Below are positions 1-9,125 of a stretch of DNA of 64,000 nt, in pieces (position 1 is the stretch's first letter; every line of letters begins with the position of its first letter). Under the pieces are notes generated by a model that ran no database searches, had not been told where the DNA came from, and worked only from the letters and a program-made list of their open reading frames with translations. Origin of the DNA: Kitasatospora cineracea (GTDB taxonomy: Bacteria; Actinomycetota; Actinomycetes; Streptomycetales; Streptomycetaceae); the NCBI RefSeq assembly GCF_003751605.1, contig NZ_RJVJ01000001.1, positions 1,984,001 to 2,048,000 of the forward strand. The letters are read 5' to 3'. A program made the position numbers and the translations under genes.

Positions 1-139
1 CTGGGGCGCGGACTACGTCGGCGACACCAAGACCCTGGACGTCCACGTCAAGCGCCTGCGGGCGAAGATCGAGCCGGACCCGGGCGCCCCGCGCTACCTG
101 GTCACGGTCCGCGGCCTGGGCTACAAGTTCGAGCCGTAG
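1..139 (+). CDS. phoP: Response regulator PhoP, C-terminal end (cut by window start)
   Basis: Only the last 45 residues are present, reading from base 2 to a TAG at 137-139. They form the end of an OmpR-type winged-helix DNA-binding domain: the recognition helix and wing are seen as [12 protein letters not shown] followed by [12 protein letters not shown]. The residues alone show an OmpR/PhoB-class regulator. The name PhoP rests on the neighbours, because an LpqE-like lipoprotein, carD, ispD and ispF follow phoP in Streptomyces. PhoP with its sensor PhoR would control the phosphate-starvation response. Confidence 0.75.
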   Translation, partial: WGADYVGDTKTLDVHVKRLRAKIEPDPGAPRYLVTVRGLGYKFEP

Positions 140-155
140 ACCGCACCCCCGCAGC

Positions 156-193
156 AAGGGGAGGGCCCCGCCTCGCGGCGGGGCCCTCCCCTT
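156..193. terminator. Bidirectional terminator hairpin
   Basis: A perfect 17-bp stem (156-172 and 177-193) closes a TCGC loop and is followed by TTTT-like sequence on the plus strand. It lies between the convergent phoP and lipoprotein genes and can serve both. Confidence 0.85.
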
Positions 194-255
194 TTGCTGT
201 TTTGCTGCGGACGTCGGCGGCCTTCGCCGACTTCGCTACGGGCGCGCCCGGCGGG

Positions 256-924
256 TCAGTGGGCCGAGGCCGAACCCGAGGGGCTGGCCGGGGCGGAGGC
301 GCTGCCGCTCGCGGTGGCGCCGGCCGACGGCGAGCCGCTGGCACCGGCTGCCGGGGCGGAGGCACCGGCGGAGGCGGACGCGGACGCGCCGGCCGAGGCG
401 GACGGGGCGGCCTTCTTCGGGCCGAAGCTCTCGTAGCTGCCGACGGCCGGCTGCACGTTGGCCTGGGCGGAGACCTCGCCGGCCTTCTCGAAGGTGAAGG
501 TGGTCTTGACGTAGCCGCCGACCGACAACTGCGAGGAGGAGACCTGGGCGACCGGGCTGCCCTCGGCGCCGAGCAGCACCGACTGGTTGACCTTGAGGTC
601 CACGGAGGAGACCGGGGCGCCGTTCTCGTCGGTCAGCTTGGCGGTGGCGTCGCCGATCTTGACCGAGGTGAGCACGTCGTCCGTGGCGCCGGCGTTGGCG
701 ATGTTGACGGTGACGGTCGCCGGGCCGGTGTACGCACCGGCGCTGCCCGCCTCGGTGACCACGACGATGTTGTTGAGCTTGACGCCGTCCCCGACGCTCG
801 TCGCCGCGTTGTCCGGCTTGATCTGCAGCGTGCTCGCGTCGTTGCCGGTGGCGCAGGCGGCCAGCGGGAGGATCGCGGCGAGGACGATGGCGGCGACAGC
901 GCCGCGTCGAAGGCTCCGGCTCAC
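256..924 (-). CDS. LpqE-like secreted lipoprotein
   Basis: A 222-residue lipoprotein. The GTG at 924 is chosen because an AAGGAG ribosome site lies 9 nt upstream and it puts the signal peptide (RSLRRGAVAAIVLAAILPLAAC) at the N-terminus; a longer ATG-started form from 975 lacks this logic. The lipobox ends LAAC. The middle is a beta-rich domain (GPATVTVNIANAG, VKTTFTFEKAG) like the PCuAC/LpqE family, and the last 50 residues are a Ser/Ala/Gly-rich tail likely to span the wall. It is divergent from carD, as lpqE is in mycobacteria. LpqE-type proteins are linked to metal binding, but I see no clear Met/His copper motif, so the ligand is unknown. Confidence 0.75.
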   Translation of the reverse strand: MSRSLRRGAVAAIVLAAILPLAACATGNDASTLQIKPDNAATSVGDGVKLNNIVVVTEAGSAGAYTGPATVTVNIANAGATDDVLTSVKIGDATAKLTDENGAPVSSVDLKVNQSVLLGAEGSPVAQVSSSQLSVGGYVKTTFTFEKAGEVSAQANVQPAVGSYESFGPKKAAPSASAGASASASAGASAPAAGASGSPSAGATASGSASAPASPSGSASAH

Positions 925-1244
925 GGCGGCGACTTCTCCTTGATGGGGGGGATGATCCAGCGGAAAACGGATCACGGTCGGTGGTCGTGGGCCAGACTAC
1001 CGACCACACATATCCGGCTCTCACGGGGTGGCCCCGTGTCGCGGTCCGATCACGATCCGGGGTGTTCGGCGCGTCGGGGGCAAAAACTCAAGATCCAATC
1101 ATGGTTTCGGGGTCGTGACCAGAGGTTTCACCGCGCGGTCAGACCGCCTCCGACCTGCGGGAAGCCCGGATCGAACATCGGTCGCAGCATGCGACGGGGG
1201 TGGTTGTCAAGCCCTGGGACCGGCCCTGACCTGCGAAAACGCCC

Positions 1245-1273
1245 TTCGAGTCAGCCGAAAAGCGTGTTATTCT
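1245..1273 (+). promoter_or_regulatory. Candidate carD promoter
   Basis: TTCGAG (1245-1250) and TATTCT (1268-1273) are separated by 17 bp and lie about 30 bp before the carD start, which has a GGAAGGGG ribosome site. The rest of the 376-bp divergent gap (925-1300) shows no gene. Confidence 0.5.
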
Positions 1274-1300
1274 GGAAAGCCACGGAAGGGGTCCTGTCAC

Positions 1301-1783
1301 ATGACGTTCAAGGTTGGCGACACGGTGGTCTACCCCCATCACGGGGCTGCGCTGATCGAGGCCATCGAAACTCGCCAGATCAAAGGTGTGGACAAGACCT
1401 ACCTGGTGCTGAAGGTGCAGCAGGGAGATCTGACGCTTCGCGTTCCCGCGGAGAACGCCGAGTTCGTCGGCGTCCGCGACGTGGTGGGCCAGGAAGGCCT
1501 GGACCGCGTGTTCGAGGTGCTGCGGGCACCGTACACCGAAGAGCCCACCAACTGGTCTCGCCGGTACAAGGCGAACCTCGAGAAGCTCGCGTCCGGCGAT
1601 GTGATCAAGGTCGCAGAGGTCGTTCGCGACCTGTGGCGCCGCGAGCGCGAGCGCGGCCTGTCCGCCGGCGAGAAGCGGATGCTGGCCAAGGCCCGGCAGA
1701 TCCTGGTGAGCGAGCTGGCACTCGCCGAGAACACCAACGAGGACAAGGCCGAGACGCTGCTCGACGAGGTCCTCGCCTCCTGA
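1301..1783 (+). CDS. carD: CarD-family RNA polymerase-binding transcription factor
   Basis: A 160-residue protein of full family length. The N-terminal half ([20 protein letters not shown]) is the Tudor-like RNA polymerase beta-subunit interacting domain, and the C-terminal helical half ([16 protein letters not shown] to the end) contacts the promoter upstream of the bubble. CarD stabilises open complexes at housekeeping and rRNA promoters and is usually essential in actinobacteria. The ATG at 1301 follows GGAAGGGG; longer in-frame extensions upstream have no similarity. It heads the conserved carD-ispD-ispF-cysS-rlmB block, but a hairpin follows it, so it may also be transcribed alone. Confidence 0.96.
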   Translation: MTFKVGDTVVYPHHGAALIEAIETRQIKGVDKTYLVLKVQQGDLTLRVPAENAEFVGVRDVVGQEGLDRVFEVLRAPYTEEPTNWSRRYKANLEKLASGDVIKVAEVVRDLWRRERERGLSAGEKRMLAKARQILVSELALAENTNEDKAETLLDEVLAS

Positions 1784-1857
1784 GCCGCGACGAGCCGCGA
1801 GCCGGTCGAATTCTGATCTCCCAGCCCTGGCAACGGGGTTGAGCCAGGTTTGACGCA

Positions 1858-1892
1858 GCGCCCGGTGGTGCCCGAACAGGCACCTCGGGCGC
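1858..1892 (+). terminator. Imperfect hairpin downstream of carD
   Basis: GCGCCCG...GTGCC (from 1858) pairs with GGCACCTCGGGCGC (to 1892) around a short loop, with a one-base bulge. No T-tract follows. It lies 75-109 nt after carD and may cause partial termination before ispD. Confidence 0.5.
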
Positions 1893-2030
1893 TTCGCCAT
1901 GCCCGGAAGGGGGGTGGCATGGCGGAACGGCGAGCACGGTTCCACTAACGTGCAGTCAGGAAGGGGGCCTGCCCGCTCGCGTCATCCGCGCTCGGCACGG
2001 GCCATACCCATCACAACCGAGGAGCCAAAC

Positions 2031-2765
2031 CTGAACGCCTCAGCACAGCTCGCGGCAGCGGTCGTTCCGGCCGCCGGGCGCGGCGAGCGACTCGGCCCCG
2101 GCGCCCCCAAGGCGCTGCGCGAACTCGGCGGCGTGCCGCTGCTGGTGCACGCCGTCCGGGCGCTGGCCCGCAGCCGGGCGGTGGGCCTGGTGGTGGTGTG
2201 CGCCCCGCCGGACGGGGTGGCCGGGGTGGTCTCGCTGCTGGACAGCCACGGCCTGGACGGCAAGGACGTCCGGGTGGTGCCCGGCGGCGCCAGCCGGCAG
2301 GAGTCGGTGCGGCTCGGCCTGGCGGCCGTCCCCGCGGGCACCCGGGTGGTGCTGGTGCACGACGCGGCCCGCCCGCTGGTGCCGGTCGAGGTGGTGGACG
2401 CGGTGGCCGCCGCCGTCCGGGCCGGGGCCGAGGCGGTGGTGCCCGCGGTGCCGCTGGCCGACACCGTCAAGCGGGTCGAGCCGCAGCCGTCCGGGCCGGA
2501 GCCGGTGCTGGACACGCCCGACCGCTCCACCCTGCGCGCGGTGCAGACCCCGCAGGGCTTCGACCTGCCCGCCCTGGTCGCCGCGCACGGGAAGGCGCTC
2601 GCCGAGGGCGCCGAGGTGACCGACGACGCCGGGCTGATCGAGCGCTTCGGCGGCCGGGTGGTCGTGGTGCCCGGCCACGAGGAGGCGTTCAAGGTGACCC
2701 GCCCGCTGGACCTCGTGCTCGCCGAGGCCGTGCTCGCCCGCCGGAGGGCCACCGATGGCTACTGA
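2031..2765 (+). CDS. ispD: 2-C-methyl-D-erythritol 4-phosphate cytidylyltransferase
   Basis: This enzyme of the MEP isoprenoid pathway joins CTP and methylerythritol 4-phosphate. The protein has about 244 residues: the nucleotide-binding loop AAGRGERLG lies near residues 14-22, the metal/substrate segment HDAARPLV around residue 110, and TPQGF and TDDAGLIE further on. The proposed start is the unusual CTG at 2031, because GAGGAG lies 8 nt before it and the longer ATG-started reading from 1899 adds a non-homologous arm. It overlaps ispF by 11 bp, implying translational coupling. Confidence 0.93.
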   Translation: MNASAQLAAAVVPAAGRGERLGPGAPKALRELGGVPLLVHAVRALARSRAVGLVVVCAPPDGVAGVVSLLDSHGLDGKDVRVVPGGASRQESVRLGLAAVPAGTRVVLVHDAARPLVPVEVVDAVAAAVRAGAEAVVPAVPLADTVKRVEPQPSGPEPVLDTPDRSTLRAVQTPQGFDLPALVAAHGKALAEGAEVTDDAGLIERFGGRVVVVPGHEEAFKVTRPLDLVLAEAVLARRRATDGY

Positions 2766-3249
2766 CCCGATCGTTCCGCGCACCGGCATCGGCGTCGACG
2801 TGCACGCCTTCGAGGAGGGCCGCCCGCTGCGGGTGGCCGGCCTCGACTGGCCCGGCGAGACCGGCCTGGCCGGGCACTCGGACGCCGACGTGGCCGCGCA
2901 CGCCGCCTGCGACGCGCTGTTCTCCGCCGCCGGGATCGGCGACCTCGGCGCGCACTTCGGCACCTCCCGCCCCGAGTGGGCGGGCGCGGCCGGGGTGGCG
3001 CTGCTGGCCGAGGCGGCCCGGCTGGTCCGGGAGGCCGGCTTCGAGATCGGCAACGTCGCCGTCCAGGTGGTCGGCGTCCGCCCGAAGGTCGGCAAGCGCC
3101 GGGCCGAGGCCCAGGCCGCGCTGTCCGCGGCGGTCGGCGCCCCGGTCTCGGTCTCCGGCACCACCACCGACGGCCTCGGCCTGACCGGCCGCGCGGAGGG
3201 ACTCGCCGCGATCGCCACGGCGCTGGTCTACGCCCGGCCCGGGGCCTAG
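2755..3249 (+). CDS. ispF: 2-C-methyl-D-erythritol 2,4-cyclodiphosphate synthase
   Basis: This enzyme cyclises the MEP-pathway intermediate CDP-ME 2-phosphate, releasing CMP. The 164-residue protein is of normal length. The zinc ligands are visible in GVDVHAF (Asp15, His17) and in the following [17 protein letters not shown] segment, and GTTTDGLG near the end is the usual nucleotide/substrate loop. ATG 2755 lies inside the end of ispD, and GGAGG just upstream sits within ispD coding sequence. IspD and IspF act two steps apart and are co-expressed here. Confidence 0.96.
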   Translation: MATDPIVPRTGIGVDVHAFEEGRPLRVAGLDWPGETGLAGHSDADVAAHAACDALFSAAGIGDLGAHFGTSRPEWAGAAGVALLAEAARLVREAGFEIGNVAVQVVGVRPKVGKRRAEAQAALSAAVGAPVSVSGTTTDGLGLTGRAEGLAAIATALVYARPGA

Positions 3250-3292
3250 CCTGACCCTGACGGAACGTCAGGAACCGGTCACTGGAGGAGAG

Positions 3293-3688
3293 ATGGGCGT
3301 CGAACTCGCCGACAAGGTGAAGGAACTGCTGGACGCGAAGAGCTACGCCGTGGTGTCCACGGTGCAGCCCGACGGCAGCCCGCAGTCGTCCGTCGTCTGG
3401 GTGAAGCGGGACGGGGACGACATCCTGTTCTCCACCGTCCAGGGCCGCCGCAAGCACCTCAACCTGGTGCGGGACCCGCGGATCAGCCTGCTGGTCAACC
3501 CGGCGGACGACCCGTACCAGTACTTCGAGGCCCGCGGCGAGGTCACCATGACCACCGAGGGCGGTCCGGAGCTGATCGACGAGCTGTCGCGCAAGTACCG
3601 CGGCGAGGACTACCGGTTCGACGGTCCGGACGACGTCCGGGTGGTGGTGCGGCTCACCCCGCGCAAGGTGGTCGGCAACAACCTCTGA
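3293..3688 (+). CDS. PPOX-class (pyridoxamine-oxidase-like, probably F420-dependent) protein
   Basis: A 131-residue split-barrel flavin/deazaflavin-binding protein. The typical N-terminal signature is present (YAVVSTVQPDGSPQSSVVWV), followed by RKHLNLVRDPRISLLV, which contacts the cofactor phosphate in this family. Small actinobacterial members mostly bind F420 and reduce varied substrates, so no exact reaction can be given. A strong GGAGGAG site lies a few bases before ATG 3293. It sits between ispF and cysS, in the same direction but with 43- and 65-bp gaps; it is not part of the MEP pathway as far as known. Confidence 0.85.
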   Translation: MGVELADKVKELLDAKSYAVVSTVQPDGSPQSSVVWVKRDGDDILFSTVQGRRKHLNLVRDPRISLLVNPADDPYQYFEARGEVTMTTEGGPELIDELSRKYRGEDYRFDGPDDVRVVVRLTPRKVVGNNL

Positions 3689-3753
3689 ACGCGGGCACGC
3701 CAAAGCGGCGGAAGGTGGCGGGGCACCCCCCGCCGCCCACTACCCTGGTCGCT

Positions 3754-5148
3754 GTGAGCCTTCGCCTGTACGACACCATGACCCGCCAGGTACGCGACTT
3801 CGTCCCGCTGGTGCCGGGCTGTGTCTCGATCTACCTGTGCGGTGCCACGGTCCAGGCACCGCCGCACATCGGGCACATCCGGTCCGGCCTGAACTTCGAC
3901 GTGATGCAGCGGTGGTTCCGCTACCGCGGCTACGACGTCACCTTCGTGCGCAACGTCACCGACATCGACGACAAGGTGATCGCCAAGGGCCGCGAGCAGT
4001 CCACCGAGTGGTGGAAGATCGCGTACGCCAACGAGCGCGCCTTCAACGAGGGTTACACCGCCCTCGGGTGCCTGCCGCCGAGCGCCGAGCCGCGCGCCAC
4101 CGGCCACGTGCCCGAGATGATCGAGATGATGCGCGGCCTGATCGAGCGCGGCCACGCGTACGCCGCCGACGGCAACGTGTACTTCGCGGTCACCACCTAC
4201 CCGGACTACCTGGCGCTCTCCAACCAGGAGCTGGAGAACCTGCGGCAGCCCTCCGGCGACAACGAGACCGGCAAGCGCGACCCGCGCGACTTCGCCATGT
4301 GGAAGGCCGCCAAGCCCGGCGAGCCGAGCTGGGAGACGCCCTGGGGCCGCGGCCGCCCGGGCTGGCACCTGGAGTGCTCGGCGATGGTGCACAAGTACCT
4401 CGGCCGGGCCTTCGACATCCACGGCGGCGGGATCGACCTGATCTTCCCGCACCACGAGAACGAGATCGCCCAGTCCAGGGCGTTCGGCGACGAGTTCGCC
4501 AACTTCTGGGTGCACAACGCCTGGGTGACGCTGGCCGGCGAGAAGATGTCCAAGTCGCTCGGCAACTCGGTGCTGGTCTCCGAGATGGTCCGGCGCTGGC
4601 GGCCGATCGTGCTGCGCTACTACCTGGCCGGCCCGCACTACCGCTCGATGATCGAGTACAGCGAGGAGTCGCTGCGCGAGGCCGAGACCGGCTTCGGCCG
4701 GATCGAGGGCTTCATCGAGCGCGCCGTCGAGCGCTGCGGCCCGGTCGACCCGGCGCCCGAGGTGCCGCTGGCCTTCGCCGAGGCGATGGACGACGACCTG
4801 GGCGTCCCGCAGGCGCTCGCCGTGGTGCACACCGCCGTCCGGCAGGGCAACAGCGCGCTCGGCGCGGACGACAAGGAGTCGACCGCGGCCCGCCTCGCCG
4901 AGGTCCGGGCGATGCTCGGCGTGCTCGGCCTCGACCCGCTGGACGAGCAGTGGGCCGGCGGCGCCGAGCAGGGCGAGGAGCTCACCGGCGTGGTCGACGC
5001 CCTGGTCCGGCTGGTCCTCGACCAGCGCCAGGCTGCCCGCGCCCGCAAGGACTTCGGCACCGCCGACGCGATCCGCGACCAGCTCGGCGCCGCCGGGCTG
5101 GCCGTCGAGGACACCCCGTCCGGCCCGCGCTGGACGATCAGCCAGTAA
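3754..5148 (+). CDS. cysS: Cysteinyl-tRNA synthetase
   Basis: A class I aminoacyl-tRNA synthetase of 464 residues. Cys29 of [14 protein letters not shown] is the first zinc ligand, HIGH is at residues 38-41 and KMSKS at 264-268, so the catalytic set is complete. The GTG at 3754 is chosen because TACCCT (3741-3746) lies 7 nt upstream, the spacing of a leaderless transcript, and no ribosome site is visible. The related mycothiol ligase MshC is an alternative, but the DALR-like C-terminal region ([25 protein letters not shown]) and the position before rlmB fit CysS. Confidence 0.95.
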   Translation: MSLRLYDTMTRQVRDFVPLVPGCVSIYLCGATVQAPPHIGHIRSGLNFDVMQRWFRYRGYDVTFVRNVTDIDDKVIAKGREQSTEWWKIAYANERAFNEGYTALGCLPPSAEPRATGHVPEMIEMMRGLIERGHAYAADGNVYFAVTTYPDYLALSNQELENLRQPSGDNETGKRDPRDFAMWKAAKPGEPSWETPWGRGRPGWHLECSAMVHKYLGRAFDIHGGGIDLIFPHHENEIAQSRAFGDEFANFWVHNAWVTLAGEKMSKSLGNSVLVSEMVRRWRPIVLRYYLAGPHYRSMIEYSEESLREAETGFGRIEGFIERAVERCGPVDPAPEVPLAFAEAMDDDLGVPQALAVVHTAVRQGNSALGADDKESTAARLAEVRAMLGVLGLDPLDEQWAGGAEQGEELTGVVDALVRLVLDQRQAARARKDFGTADAIRDQLGAAGLAVEDTPSGPRWTISQ

Positions 5149-5240
5149 CACCAGTAGCCCCCCGGGGCGCGCAGGGGCCGTACCTTTGGAGAGGTGCGGC
5201 CCCGACGCACGAAGCAGACGCAGAGACAGGAAGTACAGCC

Positions 5241-6233
5241 ATGGCCGGCAACAGCCAGCGCAGGAACCGCCGCAACGCCGGATCGAAGAAGGGCGCGAGT
5301 GTCGGTACCGGCGGCCACAGCCGGAAGGCGCTCCAGGGCAAGGGCCCGACCCCGCCCGGCGAGGCCCGCAAGGGGCACCCCAAGCAGCGCGCCGCCAACG
5401 CGGCGCTCAAGCGCGAGCGCGACGCGAAGTCCCGCGCGGGCATGCGCCGCGCCGGCGCCGGCAGCCGCAGCGGGCGCGGCGGAGCGGGCGCCGCCGAGCT
5501 GGTGGTGGGCCGCAACTCGGTGGTCGAGGCGCTGCAGGGCGGCGTCCCCGCCACCGCGCTGTACGTGCAGCAGTTCATCGACACCGACGACCGCGTCCGG
5601 GACGCCTTCCAGGCCGCCAACGAGCGCGGCATCCCGCTGATGGAGGCCCCGCGCCCGCAGCTGGACCAGATGACCGGCGGCCTCAACCACCAGGGCCTGG
5701 TGCTGCAGGTCCCGCCGTACGAGTACGCGCACCCCGAGGACCTGCTGGACGGCGCCGCCGACGCCGGGCAGGACGCGCTGATCATGGCGCTGGACGGCGT
5801 CACCGACTCGCGCAACCTGGGCGCCGTGGTCCGCTCCGCCGCCGCGTTCGGCGCGCACGGCGTGGTGATCCCGGAGCGCCGGGCGGCCGGCATGACCGCG
5901 GGCGCCTGGAAGACCTCCTCCGGCGCGGCGGCGCGCCTGCCCGTGGCGCGCGCCACCAACCTGACCCGCGCGCTGGAGGCGTACCAGAAGGCCGGCCTGA
6001 TGGTGGTCGGCCTGGCCGCCGACGGCGAGGCCGAGATCGGCGACCTGGACGCGCTGAACGGCCCCGTGGTGATCGTGGCCGGCTCCGAGGGCAAGGGCCT
6101 GTCCCGGCTGGTCTCGGAGACCTGCGACCTGCTGGTGCGGATTCCGATGCCGGGCCAGACCGAGTCGCTGAACGCCGGTGTCGCGGCGGGCATCGTGCTG
6201 TACGAGGCCGCCCGGCTGCGCGCCAAGAGCTGA
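5241..6233 (+). CDS. rlmB: 23S rRNA (guanosine-2'-O)-methyltransferase RlmB-like (SpoU family)
   Basis: A 330-residue SPOUT methyltransferase. Residues 1-80 form a very basic arm (many Arg/Lys/Gly) found in actinobacterial members, followed by a substrate-binding domain starting AAELVVGRNSVVEAL. The three SpoU motifs are present: NLGAVVRSAAAFGAHGVV, GSEGKGLSRLV and PGQTESLNAGVAAGI. These make the knotted S-adenosylmethionine site. It is the last gene of the conserved carD block; 92 bp separate it from cysS. The exact rRNA position modified is inferred from the family. Confidence 0.93.
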   Translation: MAGNSQRRNRRNAGSKKGASVGTGGHSRKALQGKGPTPPGEARKGHPKQRAANAALKRERDAKSRAGMRRAGAGSRSGRGGAGAAELVVGRNSVVEALQGGVPATALYVQQFIDTDDRVRDAFQAANERGIPLMEAPRPQLDQMTGGLNHQGLVLQVPPYEYAHPEDLLDGAADAGQDALIMALDGVTDSRNLGAVVRSAAAFGAHGVVIPERRAAGMTAGAWKTSSGAAARLPVARATNLTRALEAYQKAGLMVVGLAADGEAEIGDLDALNGPVVIVAGSEGKGLSRLVSETCDLLVRIPMPGQTESLNAGVAAGIVLYEAARLRAKS

Positions 6234-6341
6234 CGCCGGGCCGGGCGCCGAGGACTGACGCCCGGTCAGTTCGTCTTTTTCGTGGGGCAATCGGTCGGGT
6301 CCGGTCGGGCCCGATCGGTTTTCCCATGATCACTTCAAATC

Positions 6342-6366
6342 CTCTCCCGGAATCCACCCGGGAGAG
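6342..6366 (+). terminator. Small hairpin after rlmB
   Basis: CTCTCCCGG (6342-6350) and CCGGGAGAG (6358-6366) pair perfectly around a 7-nt loop. It lies about 110 bp after rlmB and just before the next gene; a T-tract is lacking. Confidence 0.5.
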
Positions 6367-6399
6367 TGTCCTCGGGGCCCGTCACCCGGTTAGAGGGGT

Positions 6400-8046
6400 G
6401 TGGACACCAGAACACCACTGCGCCTCGGGCAGCGCCCCTCGGGGATAGACGACGGTCCGGTCCTCAACACGGTCCGGGTTCCGTCCGACCCGTCGAGGCT
6501 CAGCAGCACCCAGGCCAGCTTCCGGGTCAGGCTCTCCGCCCCGGTGGCCCCGATGATCGACGCCCCGGCCGGTGCCGCCTTCGGTGACCCGTACGGCCTG
6601 CGCAGCGGCGTCACCCCGCAGATCGTGGTGCCCGCCTCGTCGGTGCCCGCGCTGGCCGGGATCACCGCCGCCTCGGTCACCGGCACGGCCCCCCGCCGCA
6701 AGGCCCGGGTGGTCACCGCCTGGAGCGGCCAGACCGGGCCCGGCGACACCGCCGCGACCCAGCTGCTGGAAGCCGTCCGGCTGACCACCGTGCCCGCCCC
6801 CGCCAAGGGCTTCGCGGAGGACGACACCCAGCAGTTGCAGGCCGTCCCGCGGCAGTACGGCGGCCCGGCCGGCGGCTCCGCCGGTGGTTCCGGCGAGACC
6901 CCGCGGGTCGGCGTCCCCGAGCTGCTGGACGAGTCGGTCCGGATCGGCGCCGGGCGCAGCTGGCAGCCCGAGGGCGAACTGCCGGAGGTGCCGTCGCTCG
7001 GCGAGGGCGCCTCCAAGCACGCCTGGTACCCCGGCCGCCGGGTCGACCTCGGCCTGGTGCTGCTGCCGCTGCGGGTGCTGCTCGGCTCGCTGTCGGTGTA
7101 CGCCGGGTTCAGCAAGCTGTGCGACCCGGTGTACTTCGACGGCGGCGAGCGCGGCTCGATGATGCGCTGGCTGTCCTCGCTGCACCCGTGGAAGGTCGCC
7201 CAGCCGCTGCTGGACCTCGCCATGGCCCACCCGGTCGGCGCCGGACTCGCGGTCTCCTTCCTGGAGATCGTGGTCGGCGTGCTGTCCATCCTGGGCCTGT
7301 GGCAGCGGCTCGCGGCCGGCACCGCGATGGCGCTGTCCGCGGCGCTGCTGTTCACCGTGAGCTGGAAGGCGGTGCCGGTCTACGACACCCCCGACCTGAT
7401 CTTCCTCGCGGCCTGGAGCCCGCTGCTCATCGCCGGCGCCCCGTTCGCCTCGCTGGACGGCCGGATCGCCCTGGAGGCGTTCCGGCGGCACGGGCCCGCC
7501 GAACCCGGCGCCGTCCGCCGGCGGATGCTGCGCCGCCGCGGCGTGGTCACCGCCGTCGTGGTCGGCCTCACCCTGCTGTCCGGCTCGCTGCTCGGCGCGG
7601 CGGTCCGCACCGGCGGCAGCACGGCCCCGGTCCGGCCCCCCACGGACTACGGCTCCCCGGTCTGGCCGAGCAACAGCCCGTCGCCGTCCCCGACGCCCAG
7701 CCCGACGCCCACCCCCACCCCGAGCCAGAGCAAGGCTCCGGCCTCGCCCTCCCCCTCGCCCAGCCGCAGCGGCGGCAAGGCCAAGCCGAGCAGCGGCACC
7801 CAGAGCGGCGGCAGCTCGTCCAGCCCCCGGGCGGGCACCGGCTCCGGCACCTCCGGGTCGGGCAGCGGCACCGGCACCGGTGCCGGGAACGGCGGCTCCG
7901 CGGGCGGCACCGGCACCGGCGGCGCGCCCTCGGGCGCCCCGCGCAGCACCCAGCCCTCGCACGGCGTGATCGGCGGCCTGCTGGGCAGCGGGCCGCCGCT
8001 GCTGGAGCTCGGCATGAGCCCGCAGCGGCCGGCGGGCACCGCCTGA
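6400..8046 (+). CDS. DoxX-family membrane protein with long N- and C-terminal extensions
   Basis: A 548-residue protein. Residues 1-205 are soluble and unrecognised. The centre (about 210-370) carries the four-helix DoxX fold, starting PLRVLLGSLSVYAGFSKL with an acidic/Trp-rich loop and further helices (FLEIVVGVLSILGLWQRL, DLIFLAAWSPLLIAG). A further transmembrane segment at about 385-405 leads into a long Pro/Ser/Thr then Gly/Ser-rich tail. DoxX proteins are membrane redox or quinone-associated proteins; the function here is unknown. The start used is GTG 6400, preceded by a TAGAGG -10-like box and no ribosome site, so it may be leaderless. Confidence 0.8.
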   Translation: MDTRTPLRLGQRPSGIDDGPVLNTVRVPSDPSRLSSTQASFRVRLSAPVAPMIDAPAGAAFGDPYGLRSGVTPQIVVPASSVPALAGITAASVTGTAPRRKARVVTAWSGQTGPGDTAATQLLEAVRLTTVPAPAKGFAEDDTQQLQAVPRQYGGPAGGSAGGSGETPRVGVPELLDESVRIGAGRSWQPEGELPEVPSLGEGASKHAWYPGRRVDLGLVLLPLRVLLGSLSVYAGFSKLCDPVYFDGGERGSMMRWLSSLHPWKVAQPLLDLAMAHPVGAGLAVSFLEIVVGVLSILGLWQRLAAGTAMALSAALLFTVSWKAVPVYDTPDLIFLAAWSPLLIAGAPFASLDGRIALEAFRRHGPAEPGAVRRRMLRRRGVVTAVVVGLTLLSGSLLGAAVRTGGSTAPVRPPTDYGSPVWPSNSPSPSPTPSPTPTPTPSQSKAPASPSPSPSRSGGKAKPSSGTQSGGSSSSPRAGTGSGTSGSGSGTGTGAGNGGSAGGTGTGGAPSGAPRSTQPSHGVIGGLLGSGPPLLELGMSPQRPAGTA

Positions 8047-8073
8047 GACCGGCGGGCGCCCGCCCGTCCGTCC

Positions 8074-8134
8074 GACAGCCGGCAGGGCCCCTCCGGGACG
8101 GTTCTTCCGTCCGGGAGGGGCCCTGTCGGCTGTC
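8074..8134. terminator. Very strong bidirectional terminator hairpin
   Basis: A 28-bp stem (8074-8101 with 8107-8134, at most one mismatch) surrounds a TTCTT loop. It lies between the convergent DoxX and nucleotidyltransferase genes. Confidence 0.9.
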
Positions 8135-8150
8135 TGTGCCTTGAGCGGGC

Positions 8151-8270
8151 GCGGCTGCTCGCGGATGGTGGCTCCTCGCGGCGCGGCTACTCGTGGATGG
8201 CGGCTTGCGGTCGGTTGCTACTCGTGGATGGCGGCTCGCGGCGCGGCTACTCGCGGATGGTGGCGAGTTC
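8151..8270. repeat. Four imperfect ~30-bp tandem repeats covering a gene's 3' end
   Basis: The unit GGCTACTCG(T/C)GGATGG(C/T)GGC occurs four times (units starting near 8151, 8181, 8214 and 8241). The last copy contains the stop codon and final codons of the nucleotidyltransferase gene on the minus strand; the others lie just past the stop. It looks like local amplification of the gene end. Confidence 0.8.
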
Positions 8271-8996
8271 CTTGGCGGCCTCGGTGAGGTCCTTGGCGGT
8301 GTCGATGGCGCGCCAGTAGCAGCCCTGCGGGAGCTGGTAGCCGGCCAGGCGGCGGTCGCGGGCCAGCTGCGGGAAGGTGGTGCGCTCGTGGTCGCCGACC
8401 TCCGGGAGCAGCTCGCGGAAGCCGGGCGCGAAGACGTACAGGCCCGCGTTGATCAGGAACGGGGACGGCGGGGCCTCGATGAAGTCGAGGACGTTGCCGA
8501 ACCGGTCGGTCTCGACGGCGCCCCACGGGATCCGCGGGCGGGCCAGGGCGAGGGTGGCGACGGCGGCCCGCTCGTGGTGGAAGGCGGCCATCTCGCGGAG
8601 GCTGAACCTGGTCCAGATGTCGCCGTTGGTGGCGTACCAGGGCTCCGCGGGGCGCGGCAGGGCGGCGGCCGCGTAGCGCAACCCGCCGCCGCGGCCCAGG
8701 GGTTCGGCCTCCACCACGGTCCGGGTGCGCAGCGGCAGGTCGGCCTGATCCAGCCAGTCCCGCAGGACCTCGGCGAGGTGGCCGCAGGAGATCACCACGT
8801 CGGTGACGCCCTCGGCGGCCAGCCACTCCAGCTGGTGCCCGATGATCGGCTTCCCGGTGCCGGGGATCTCCACCAGCGGCTTGGGCCGGTCGTCGGTGTA
8901 CGGCCGCAGCCGGGAGCCCTGCCCGCCGGCCAGGATCACCGCCTGGGTGACGGCGGGGGCGGTGGCACCCGGGGCGGTGCCGGTGTCTGCTGTCAT
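8247..8996 (-). CDS. Sugar-1-phosphate nucleotidyltransferase family protein
   Basis: A 249-residue GT-A-fold enzyme. The signature AVILAGGQGSRLRPYTDDRPKPLVEI at the N-terminus carries the nucleotide-binding GGxGxRL and the lysine that contacts the product phosphate. YATNGDIW gives the metal-binding Asp, and FLINAGLYVF the sugar pocket. It would activate a sugar 1-phosphate with NTP (GlmU/ManC/RfbA-like); the sugar is not readable. ATG 8996 is favoured over the in-frame GTG at 9005 because TATCGT lies 7 nt upstream, a leaderless layout. The sequence just past its stop is tandemly repeated. Confidence 0.88.
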   Translation of the reverse strand: MTADTGTAPGATAPAVTQAVILAGGQGSRLRPYTDDRPKPLVEIPGTGKPIIGHQLEWLAAEGVTDVVISCGHLAEVLRDWLDQADLPLRTRTVVEAEPLGRGGGLRYAAAALPRPAEPWYATNGDIWTRFSLREMAAFHHERAAVATLALARPRIPWGAVETDRFGNVLDFIEAPPSPFLINAGLYVFAPGFRELLPEVGDHERTTFPQLARDRRLAGYQLPQGCYWRAIDTAKDLTEAAKELATIRE

Positions 8997-9125
8997 GCGC
9001 GCCACGATAGCGGGACCGCCCCGGTCGGCCGGCGCCCGCGCCGGGCTGTCACGCGGGGCGCGACCCCGCGGCGCCGGGCCTCGACGCGGCCCTTCGGCGC
9101 AGGGCCGGTTCCGGTGCGGGGACGG

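Noticed and set aside
1899..2030. N-terminal extension of IspD from ATG 1899
   Set aside because: The extra 44 residues are non-homologous and the ribosome site lies just before the CTG at 2031.
8151..8270. CRISPR-like array
   Set aside because: Units are adjacent and imperfect, contain coding sequence and stop codons, and have no spacers.
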